From Melioribacteraceae bacterium (lineage in GTDB: Bacteria; Bacteroidota; Ignavibacteria; Ignavibacteriales; Melioribacteraceae), in contig WGAL01000175.1 of NCBI GenBank assembly GCA_015494845.1, positions 1 through 5,125 on the forward strand: a stretch of 5,125 nt of DNA. Reading direction: 5' to 3'. Below the pieces are notes generated by a model. That model made no database searches and had not been told where the DNA came from. It worked only from the letters and a program-made list of their open reading frames with translations. Below are positions 1 to 5,125 of this stretch, in pieces (within the stretch, counting starts at the first letter, position 1; each line of letters begins with the position of its first letter). A program made the translations under genes and the position numbers.

Positions 1-100
1 GTACAAAAACATCATAATTTGCCTTGCGGAGAGCGACAATTTCATTTTCAACGCGAACATCGCCGGTTAATTCGTTATCTAAAATCATTCCAATTCGCAT
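1..100 (-). CDS. Probable glycosyltransferase (GT4/GT-B type), N-terminal fragment
   Basis: Reading the minus strand from the ATG at 100-98 gives 33 open codons that run off the left edge. The protein starts MRIGMILDNELTGDVRVENE and continues with IVALRKANYDVFV. This fits the first beta-strand, loop, helix and second beta-strand of the Rossmann-like N-terminal domain of GT-B glycosyltransferases: a hydrophobic strand (residues 2-7), a D-x-R-V-x-N-E segment resembling the 'DxRVxxEA' signature of many GT4 enzymes, and then a helix and a strand ending in V-F-V. Such enzymes move a sugar from a nucleotide-sugar donor onto a glycan or lipid acceptor in the cytoplasm. No catalytic C-terminal domain is visible, so donor and acceptor cannot be given. 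An internal ATG five codons in is a less likely start because it would remove the first strand. No good Shine-Dalgarno precedes the chosen ATG. The gene diverges from nqrA and need not be functionally related. The family call is inferred from 33 residues only. Confidence 0.6.
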   Translation of the reverse strand, partial: MRIGMILDNELTGDVRVENEIVALRKANYDVFV

Positions 101-319
101 AAACGTAGAAGTAAAATTTTTTAAAAGCGTCTCAAATTTAGTAAAAGATTATTTCTCTTTTTCATTTTTTATAAAGATGACCTTTTGCAATATATTTTGT
201 TTGCCGTTTCTTTGTAAATCTTTCCAAAATAATCAGACAAAATTATATTTTTTTATTGAGTTAAGTTTTGGAGTTGTCTATTTTTCAATTTGTGATTTTT
301 TAAATTAGGTCGATACAGT
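101..319. other. AT-rich divergent intergenic region
   Basis: These 219 bases separate the minus-strand glycosyltransferase-like gene from nqrA. Counted by hand, 50 of 219 bases are G or C (about 23%), and long T-runs dominate the + strand. Open reading frames crossing the region encode low-complexity F/S/K-rich peptides with no family resemblance, and I treat them as chance. Because the two flanking genes point away from each other, promoters for both should lie here and no terminator is expected. I found no convincing hairpin with a T-run, tRNA, riboswitch fold or long inverted repeat by eye. Confidence 0.75.
256..284 (+). promoter_or_regulatory. Candidate sigma70-like promoter for the nqr operon
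   Basis: TTGAGT at 256-261 matches the -35 consensus at four of six bases. After a 17-base spacer, TATTTT at 279-284 matches the -10 consensus at four of six. A start near 291 would leave an untranslated leader of about 29 bases before nqrA. The spacing is ideal, but partial matches are common in such AT-rich DNA, so this is a candidate only. The T-rich tract at 245-255 just upstream could act as an UP-like element. Confidence 0.3.
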
Positions 320-1663
320 ATGAAAAAATTCAAAATAACCAAAGGTTTGGATATTCCTCTTGCGGGAGAACCGAAACAAGAACTTTCCGAAACCAAACTT
401 ACCAAGAAAGTTGCAGTAACCGGTCCCGACTATGTAAATATGAAACCGACACTTAAAGTACAAGTCGGCGATGTTGTTAAAAAGGGACAAGTTCTTTTCA
501 CTGCGAAGAAATTTGAAAAAATTAATTTTACTTCTCCTGTTGCCGGAAAAGTTACGGCGATTAATCGCGGGGAAAAGAGAAGGTTTCTTTCTTTGGTAAT
601 TGAACGCGAAGGGGACGAAGAAGTTGAATTTGATTCATTTAGCAAGGACGAATTGAATTCGCTTACTGCTGAAAAAGTAACCGAACAACTTTTGGCTTCC
701 GGATTTTGGACTTTCTTCCGTACGCGTCCGTTTGGAACGCTTGCTGATCCGGACAATCCTCCGCGCTCGATTTTCGTAAATCTTATGGATACAAATCCGC
801 ACGCGCCTTCGATGAGTGTTGCGCTGCAAGGAAAAGAAGAAGATTTGCGAAACGGAATTACGGTTCTTACGAAATTAACCGAAGGAAATATAAATGTAGT
901 TAAGTCTCCTGATTGCAAATTTGCAATTGACGAAAACGATAAAATAAAACTTTACGAATTCGAAGGTCCGCATCCGGCGGGACTTCCTGGAACGCACATT
1001 CATTTTATTGACCCGGTTGGACAAAACAAACACGTTTGGCACATTGACGCGCAAGACGTTGCGGCGATAGGTAAATTATTTACAACCGGAAAACTCGATT
1101 TTGAAAGAGTAATTTCCATTGCGGGCCCGGAAGTTAAAAATCCGAGATTAATAAAAACGGAAATCGGAGCGGACATTGACGAAATAATTCAAGGCGAAAT
1201 CGCTTCGGACGACGCAAGAATTATTTCCGGTTCGGTTTTAAGCGGACGCGAAGCCAAAAACGAATTGGCGTTCCTCGGCGCTTACCACAGACAAATTTCC
1301 GTATTGCCCGAACCTAAAAAACGCACGTTCTTGGGTTGGGCTTTGCCTTTCGGCGAACTTTTCTCGGTAAAAAATGTTTTGTTTACAAGCCGCAAGAAAA
1401 AATTGCGCTTGACGACTGCGCTAAACGGCGGGCGCCGCGCAATTGTTCCGATTGGAACTTACGAGAAAGTTATGCCTTTGGATATTCTCCCGACATTTTT
1501 ATTAAGAATGTTAGCTGTTGGGGCAATTGAAGAATCCGAAAATCTCGGCGCACTCGAGCTGATTGAAGAAGATTTGGCTCTTTGCTCGTTTGTTTGTCCG
1601 GCAAAAATTGACCACGAAACAAATCTCAGAAATGTTTTAAATATAATTCAGAAGGAAGGATAG
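320..1663 (+). CDS. nqrA: Na+-translocating NADH:quinone oxidoreductase subunit A (NqrA)
   Basis: NqrA is the peripheral cytoplasmic subunit of Na+-NQR; it docks on the membrane subunits and has been linked to quinone binding. The 447 residues match the family length (about 446 in Vibrio). The N-terminus reads K-G-L-D-I-P-L-A-G (residues 8-16), the typical NqrA opening. Residues 44-95 form the barrel-sandwich part shared with RnfC, with V-G-D-V-V-K-K-G-Q at 49-57 and S-P-V-A-G-K-V at 72-78. The central part carries conserved-looking [11 protein letters not shown] (217-226) and V-W-H-I-D-A-Q-D-V (239-247). The C-terminus has [12 protein letters not shown] (416-427) and ends K-E-G, as in other NqrA proteins. 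It lacks the ferredoxin-type 4Fe-4S domains of RnfC, which supports NQR rather than RNF. The start is the first ATG of the frame in the right place; only a weak AGG (307-309) precedes it. Its stop TAG shares one base with the nqrB GTG start. Confidence 0.97.
   Translation: MKKFKITKGLDIPLAGEPKQELSETKLTKKVAVTGPDYVNMKPTLKVQVGDVVKKGQVLFTAKKFEKINFTSPVAGKVTAINRGEKRRFLSLVIEREGDEEVEFDSFSKDELNSLTAEKVTEQLLASGFWTFFRTRPFGTLADPDNPPRSIFVNLMDTNPHAPSMSVALQGKEEDLRNGITVLTKLTEGNINVVKSPDCKFAIDENDKIKLYEFEGPHPAGLPGTHIHFIDPVGQNKHVWHIDAQDVAAIGKLFTTGKLDFERVISIAGPEVKNPRLIKTEIGADIDEIIQGEIASDDARIISGSVLSGREAKNELAFLGAYHRQISVLPEPKKRTFLGWALPFGELFSVKNVLFTSRKKKLRLTTALNGGRRAIVPIGTYEKVMPLDILPTFLLRMLAVGAIEESENLGALELIEEDLALCSFVCPAKIDHETNLRNVLNIIQKEG
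1652..1660 (+). promoter_or_regulatory. Ribosome binding site deciding the GTG start of nqrB
   Basis: AAGGAAGGA lies inside the last codons of nqrA. Its first AAGGA (1652-1656) ends six bases before the GTG at 1663, which is normal spacing. The stop TAG of nqrA overlaps the GTG by one base, giving TAGTG. This supports GTG as the true nqrB start and suggests translational coupling of A to B. Confidence 0.7.
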
Positions 1664-2862
1664 TGAGTTTACGTAGTTTTTTAGATAAGCAAGAAGAAAA
1701 GTTTAAGGAAGGGAAACTCAAAAAATATTACCCGCTTTTCGAAGCGTTGGATACCTTCCTTTATTCGACCAACGAAACCGCTAAGTCGCCTTCGTTTGTT
1801 CGCGACGCAATCGACTTAAAGCGCACGATGATTACCGTTTTTATTGCGCTTTTGCCTGCGGTGTTTATGGCGTTTTACAATACCGGCTACCAAGCGTTGC
1901 TTGCAAGCGGCGGAACGAACCCCGGCACTTGGCAAGCCGGCGTTTTGGCTTGGTTAGGGTTGCCGTTCGACCCGAATAATTTTTGGAGCGATTTTATTCT
2001 CGGCGCAATTCACTTTTTGCCGGTTTATATCGTAACATTGGCGGTCGGCGGATTTTGGGAAACGCTTTTCGCGATTGTTCGCGGACACGAAATTAACGAA
2101 GGTTTTCTCGTTACGAGTTTACTTTTCCCGATGATTGTTCCTCCGACAATGCCGCTTTGGGAAGTTGCGGTTGGAATTTCTTTCGGCGTTGTTTTCGGCA
2201 AGGAAGTTTTCGGCGGCGTCGGAATGAACGTGCTGAACCCGGCTTTAACCGGGCGCGCGTTTTTGTTTTTTGCTTATCCCGCGGCGATTTCCGGCGATAA
2301 AGTTTGGGTTGCCGTCGACGGATTAAGCAAAGCGACTCCGCTCGCAAAATTTGCCGAAAGCGGAATGCATGGTTTGCAACAAGCAAGCGTAACTTGGTCG
2401 GACGCGTTTTGGGGTTTTATCCCCGGTTCAATGGGAGAAACCTCGACGTTTGCAATTTTAATCGGCGCGGTAATTCTTATTGCCACGGGAATCGCTTCTT
2501 GGCGCATTATGCTTTCAATTCTTGTCGGAATGGTTGCAATGTCGCTAACGTTTAATTTAATCGGAAGCGACACAAATCCGATGTTTGCAATGTCGCCGGC
2601 TTGGCATTTTGTTCTCGGTGGATTTGCATTGGGAACCGTATTTATGGCAACCGACCCTGTAACCGCCGCGGTAACAAAACAAGGACAAGTTATTTACGGC
2701 TTGTTAATCGGCGTTATGGTTGTGCTTGTCCGCGTTGTTAATCCGGCGTTCCCCGAAGGAATGATGCTCGCAATCTTGTTCGGAAACGTTTTTGCGCCGA
2801 TAATCGATAAAATTTTCATTAACGCTAATATCAAAAGGAGACAGTTGAGAAATGTCGTCTGA
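1663..2862 (+). CDS. nqrB: Na+-translocating NADH:quinone oxidoreductase subunit B (NqrB), GTG start
   Basis: NqrB is the large polytopic membrane subunit that carries covalent FMN, takes part in riboflavin and quinone binding and forms much of the Na+ path. It is 399 residues here against about 415 in Vibrio, with a soluble N-terminus (1-50) and about ten hydrophobic segments after it. The flavinylation motif is D-G-L-S-K-A-T-P (219-226), with T225 at the position of the FMN-bearing threonine (T236 in V. cholerae); the usual glycine is lysine (K223). G129-G130 and E133 (G-G-F-W-E) line up by offset with V. cholerae G140, G141 and E144, where mutations affect HQNO/korormicin action and Na+ uptake. 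D331 and D382 fit V. cholerae D346 and D397. Other family blocks are N-E-G-F-L-V-T-S (145-152), [16 protein letters not shown] (191-206) and A-N-I-K-R-R (388-393). The last 11 bases overlap nqrC. Confidence 0.97.
   Translation: MSLRSFLDKQEEKFKEGKLKKYYPLFEALDTFLYSTNETAKSPSFVRDAIDLKRTMITVFIALLPAVFMAFYNTGYQALLASGGTNPGTWQAGVLAWLGLPFDPNNFWSDFILGAIHFLPVYIVTLAVGGFWETLFAIVRGHEINEGFLVTSLLFPMIVPPTMPLWEVAVGISFGVVFGKEVFGGVGMNVLNPALTGRAFLFFAYPAAISGDKVWVAVDGLSKATPLAKFAESGMHGLQQASVTWSDAFWGFIPGSMGETSTFAILIGAVILIATGIASWRIMLSILVGMVAMSLTFNLIGSDTNPMFAMSPAWHFVLGGFALGTVFMATDPVTAAVTKQGQVIYGLLIGVMVVLVRVVNPAFPEGMMLAILFGNVFAPIIDKIFINANIKRRQLRNVV
2835..2840 (+). promoter_or_regulatory. Ribosome binding site of nqrC
   Basis: AAGGAG sits inside the 3' end of nqrB, 11 bases before the ATG at 2852. 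The motif is strong though the spacing is a little long. It supports this ATG and independent initiation within the 11-base overlap of nqrB and nqrC. Confidence 0.65.
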
Positions 2863-3652
2863 TAGCATAAAGAAAACGCTTGGCGTCGCCTTCGCGGTGT
2901 GTCTTGTCGGCTCTGTACTTGTTTCCACCGCCGCGGTCGGGCTGAAGCCATTGCAAATTAAAAATAAAAAAGCCGATTTAATTCGGAATATTCTCGAAGT
3001 AAGCGGATTGGAATTTAACGAAGAAAATCTCGAACAAGTTTACAAAGAGAATATTGTTCCCGAAATTATTGAATTGAAAACCGGCGAAAAAATTCCGGAA
3101 AGCCAATACACTAAAGATTTAAATCCTGACGATTTTGACATCAAGACGCTTTCGGAAAGTAAAGAATACGGAATGCCGGTTCAAGTAAGCGGCAATATCC
3201 CCGACCCGGGAATTAAACGGATGCCTAAATATATGATTGTTTACAAAGTGGTTAAAAACGGTTCCGTGCAAAAATATATTTTGCCGATTGTGGGTAAAGG
3301 ATTGTGGTCAACGATGTACGGATTTATTGCGCTGAACAAAGATTTGCACACAATTGAAGGTTTAACTTTTTACGAACAAGGCGAAACTCCGGGACTTGGC
3401 GGCGAAGTTGACAATCCGAAATGGAAAGCGCTTTGGCGCGGAAAACAAGCTTACGACGAAAACGGAAATCTGAAAATAGAAGTTATTAAAGGGAAAGTTT
3501 CAAGAGACGACCCGGACGCAAAATATAAAGTGGACGGGCTTTCCGGCGCTACGCTAACAACGCGCGGCGTGAATAATTTAATTCGTTTTTGGATGAGCGA
3601 AAAAGGTTACGGTCCTTTCATTAAGAAATTGAAAGGGGAGAGTGCGGTATGA
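2852..3652 (+). CDS. nqrC: Na+-translocating NADH:quinone oxidoreductase subunit C (NqrC)
   Basis: NqrC has one membrane anchor and a large periplasmic FMN-binding domain that relays electrons within Na+-NQR. The 266 residues begin with [10 protein letters not shown] (3-12), close to the Vibrio start, followed by a single hydrophobic helix at about 9-31 ending S-T-A-A-V-G-L. The soluble domain contains [10 protein letters not shown] (148-157), [10 protein letters not shown] (175-184) and the flavinylation motif D-G-L-S-G-A-T-L-T (228-236). T234 corresponds to the threonine that bears FMN through a phosphoester bond (T225 in V. cholerae). Attachment needs the flavin transferase ApbE, which is not encoded in this window. 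The related RnfG shares the domain, but position and N-terminus support NqrC. The gene overlaps nqrB by 11 bases and nqrD by 4. Confidence 0.97.
   Translation: MSSDSIKKTLGVAFAVCLVGSVLVSTAAVGLKPLQIKNKKADLIRNILEVSGLEFNEENLEQVYKENIVPEIIELKTGEKIPESQYTKDLNPDDFDIKTLSESKEYGMPVQVSGNIPDPGIKRMPKYMIVYKVVKNGSVQKYILPIVGKGLWSTMYGFIALNKDLHTIEGLTFYEQGETPGLGGEVDNPKWKALWRGKQAYDENGNLKIEVIKGKVSRDDPDAKYKVDGLSGATLTTRGVNNLIRFWMSEKGYGPFIKKLKGESAV
3633..3640 (+). promoter_or_regulatory. Ribosome binding site of nqrD
   Basis: AAGGGGAG at the end of nqrC lies 8 bases before the ATG at 3649 and 11 before the second ATG at 3652. Both starts are usable from it; the first has the better spacing. Confidence 0.6.
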
Positions 3653-4272
3653 TGAAAAAATATAAAGAAGTTTTATTCGACCCGATTTTCAACAATAACC
3701 CGATTGCGCTGCAAATTTTGGGAATTTGTTCCGCGCTTGCGGTTACTTCCAAAATGGAAACAGCCGTAATTATGGCTCTTGCGGTAACTTTGGTTACGGC
3801 GTTTTCAAACTTTTTTGTTTCGATAATCAGAAAACACATTCCGAGCAGCATTCGCATTATTGTTGAAATGACAATTATCGCGTCGCTTGTGATAATTGCC
3901 GACCAAATAATTCGCGCATACGCATTCGATGTTAGCAAGCAACTTTCGGTTTACGTCGGATTAATTATTACGAACTGTATTGTTATGGGACGCGCCGAAG
4001 CATACGCGCTTAAACATCCGCCGGTGGAAAGTTTCCTCGACGGAATCGGAAACGGCTTGGGCTACAGTTTTGTTTTGCTTACGGTCGGTTTTGTCCGCGA
4101 ACTTTTCGGTTCGGGAAAATTATTCGGATATACGATTTTCCCGACAGTAAACAACGGCGGTTGGTACACGACAAACGGATTATTCTTAATGCCGCCGAGC
4201 GCGTTTTTCTTAATCGGCGTTCTCATTTGGATAATTAGAACTTTCAAACCTGAACAGATAGAGAGTGAATAG
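3649..4272 (+). CDS. nqrD: Na+-translocating NADH:quinone oxidoreductase subunit D (NqrD)
   Basis: NqrD is a small integral membrane subunit, about six helices, that pairs with NqrE in an inverted arrangement and helps form the Na+ path. The 207 residues match the family length. C27 (in L-G-I-C-S-A-L) and C110 (in [12 protein letters not shown]) are the two cysteines that, with two from NqrE, hold the intramembrane iron-sulfur centre. D131 in D-G-I-G-N-G-L-G-Y fits V. cholerae D133, and D85 lies close to D88; both are acidic residues implicated in Na+ transport. Further family blocks are [10 protein letters not shown] (96-105) and [10 protein letters not shown] (147-156). The gene begins with two ATG codons in a row; the first overlaps the nqrC stop as ATGA, so residue numbers may be one lower if the second is used. 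RnfE is the homologue in RNF, but the operon order identifies NqrD. Confidence 0.97.
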   Translation: MMKKYKEVLFDPIFNNNPIALQILGICSALAVTSKMETAVIMALAVTLVTAFSNFFVSIIRKHIPSSIRIIVEMTIIASLVIIADQIIRAYAFDVSKQLSVYVGLIITNCIVMGRAEAYALKHPPVESFLDGIGNGLGYSFVLLTVGFVRELFGSGKLFGYTIFPTVNNGGWYTTNGLFLMPPSAFFLIGVLIWIIRTFKPEQIESE

Positions 4273-4274
4273 AT

Positions 4275-4886
4275 ATGTTTGAACATTATTTAAGTTTATT
4301 CGTCAAGTCGATATTTATCGAGAATATGGCGCTTGCCTTTTTTCTCGGTATGTGTACGTTTTTGGGCGTATCCAAACGCGTTGAAACCGCGGTGGGACTT
4401 GGAATTGCGGTAATTGTAGTTCAAGCGATTACGGTTCCCGTAAATAATTTGCTTTACACAAACGTTTTGAAACCGGGCGCGCTTGCTTGGGCTGGCTTGG
4501 AAAACGTTGATTTGTCATTCCTCGGTTTTATTACTTATATCGGCGTAATTGCCGCAATGGTGCAAATCCTCGAAATGTTTTTGGACAAATTCGTTCCTTC
4601 GCTTTACAACGCGCTTGGCATTTTCCTTCCGCTTATCACGGTAAACTGCGCTATTCTTGGCGGTTCTTTATTTATGGTGGAAAGAAATTACACGTTTGGC
4701 GAAAGCGTTGTTTACGGTTTCGGTTCCGGTATCGGTTGGGCGCTTGCGATTATCGCTCTTGCCGGAATCAGGGAGCGACTGAAATACAGCAACCCGCCAA
4801 AAGCATTGCGCGGACTTGGCTTAACTTTTATTACCGCCGGACTTATGGCAATGGCGTTTATGTTATTTTCCGGAATACAACTTTAG
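4275..4886 (+). CDS. nqrE: Na+-translocating NADH:quinone oxidoreductase subunit E (NqrE)
   Basis: NqrE is the membrane partner of NqrD, homologous to RnfA, with about six helices. At 203 residues it is slightly longer than the Vibrio protein (198). C27 in [11 protein letters not shown] and C125 in [11 protein letters not shown] are the iron-sulfur ligands facing those of NqrD. E100 in V-Q-I-L-E-M fits V. cholerae E95, an acidic residue tied to Na+ handling. Other conserved stretches are N-A-L-G-I-F-L-P-L (112-120), Y-G-F-G-S-G-I-G-W (147-155) and I-R-E-R-L-K-Y (165-171). The ATG at 4275 comes two bases after the nqrD stop; the upstream GAGAGTGA (4261-4268) is only a weak Shine-Dalgarno, so translation probably relies on reinitiation by ribosomes ending nqrD. 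Confidence 0.97.
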   Translation: MFEHYLSLFVKSIFIENMALAFFLGMCTFLGVSKRVETAVGLGIAVIVVQAITVPVNNLLYTNVLKPGALAWAGLENVDLSFLGFITYIGVIAAMVQILEMFLDKFVPSLYNALGIFLPLITVNCAILGGSLFMVERNYTFGESVVYGFGSGIGWALAIIALAGIRERLKYSNPPKALRGLGLTFITAGLMAMAFMLFSGIQL

Positions 4887-4888
4887 AT

Positions 4889-4894
4889 AGAGGA
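4889..4894 (+). promoter_or_regulatory. Ribosome binding site of nqrF
   Basis: AGAGGA in the 13-base gap after nqrE ends five bases before the ATG at 4900. This fixes the start of the truncated nqrF. Confidence 0.65.
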
Positions 4895-4899
4895 AATTG

Positions 4900-5125
4900 A
4901 TGGAAGGTACAAGTATAATCATATTGGGCGTCGTATTTTTTACTGTTATCGTTTTGGCTTTGGTCGTTCTTATTTTGATTGCCAAATCCAAATTGGTAAC
5001 AAGCGGCGAAGCAACCGTTATTATTAACGACGACCCGGATAAAGCCGTTAAAATTCCGATTGGCACAAAATTACTTTTCGGATTGGCTGACCAAAAAGTT
5101 TATGTTCCCTCCGCTTGCGGTGGAC
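4900..5125 (+). CDS. nqrF: Na+-translocating NADH:quinone oxidoreductase subunit F (NqrF), N-terminal part
   Basis: NqrF is the NADH-oxidising subunit: a membrane anchor, a plant-type 2Fe-2S ferredoxin domain, then FAD- and NADH-binding domains; the family is about 405-430 residues. Only 75 complete codons are inside the window and the frame is open to the right edge. Residues 5-28 form the membrane helix, followed by A-K-S-K-L-V (28-33), the typical NqrF junction. The ferredoxin domain begins with [10 protein letters not shown] (37-46) and reaches V-P-S-A-C-G-G (69-75). C73 is the first of four iron-sulfur cysteines (C70 in V. cholerae); the other three and both flavoprotein domains lie beyond the edge. 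The next codon starts with C, so residue 76 cannot be glycine, unlike the Vibrio C-G-G-G-G-S-C loop. The presence of nqrF as the sixth gene confirms NQR rather than RNF. Confidence 0.95.
   Translation, partial: MEGTSIIILGVVFFTVIVLALVVLILIAKSKLVTSGEATVIINDDPDKAVKIPIGTKLLFGLADQKVYVPSACGG

Noticed and set aside
133..140. A TAnnTTTG-like Bacteroidota -7 element on the minus strand before the glycosyltransferase-like gene
   Set aside because: The match (TAAATTTG) has no partner TTG at the expected upstream distance, is easily met by chance in such AT-rich DNA, and the Shine-Dalgarno use of the nqr genes argues mildly against Bacteroidota.
141..230. Possible hairpin between GTAAAAGATT and the later AAATCTTTCC region
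   Set aside because: Pairing is short, A/T-only for most positions and far apart, with no convincing stem; not a credible terminator or riboswitch.
24..308. A 94-codon + strand open frame across the leader
   Set aside because: It overlaps the better-supported minus-strand glycosyltransferase start, lies mostly in AT-rich DNA, encodes low-complexity F/S/K-rich sequence and has no recognisable family or good ribosome site.
430..918. A 162-codon minus-strand frame opposite nqrA
   Set aside because: It lies wholly inside nqrA, whose protein is clearly homologous to NqrA; the antisense frame shows no family resemblance and is explained by codon bias of the sense gene.
2111..2573. Minus-strand frames of 91 and 99 codons opposite nqrB
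   Set aside because: They are shadows of nqrB with arginine/lysine-rich or proline/isoleucine-rich composition expected from antisense of a membrane protein gene.
320..5125. RNF complex (rnfCDGEAB-type) instead of NQR
   Set aside because: The first gene lacks RnfC ferredoxin domains and has NqrA ends, the gene order is A-B-C-D-E-F, and the last gene has the NqrF membrane anchor and plant-type 2Fe-2S domain, not RnfB.

Overview
The window holds a nearly complete operon for the sodium-pumping NADH:quinone oxidoreductase (Na+-NQR): nqrA, nqrB, nqrC, nqrD and nqrE are intact, and nqrF is cut by the right edge after 75 codons. All six read on the + strand in the canonical order A-B-C-D-E-F. They are packed with overlaps or gaps of no more than 13 bases, so they are almost certainly one transcript with translational coupling at several joints.

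The first 100 bases hold the start of a divergent minus-strand gene that leaves the window. Its visible N-terminus looks like a GT4/GT-B-type glycosyltransferase. Between the two divergent starts lies a 219-base leader of about 23% G+C (hand count), much lower than the coding DNA. It must hold the promoters for both directions. I see one moderate sigma70-like candidate for nqrA and no riboswitch, RNA gene or clear terminator.

Together the six Nqr proteins form one inner-membrane complex. NqrF takes electrons from NADH and passes them through its 2Fe-2S centre to an Fe-S centre held between NqrD and NqrE. They then move to covalent FMN on NqrC, covalent FMN on NqrB, riboflavin and finally ubiquinone or menaquinone, while Na+ is exported. 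The expected cofactor residues can be read in every subunit: the threonine of the flavinylation motif in NqrB (T225) and NqrC (T234), paired membrane cysteines in NqrD (C27, C110) and NqrE (C27, C125), and the first ferredoxin cysteine of NqrF (C73). The clearest departure from the textbook Vibrio enzyme is a lysine in place of glycine in the NqrB flavinylation motif (S-K-A-T).

The organism is a Gram-negative-type bacterium with moderate G+C and good Shine-Dalgarno sequences before most nqr genes. The Shine-Dalgarno use argues mildly against Bacteroidota. A group such as Fibrobacterota or a relative is possible, but I cannot assign the phylum from this window. I found no mobile element, CRISPR array, RNA gene or undescribed system; this is essentially an ordinary core-energy operon.
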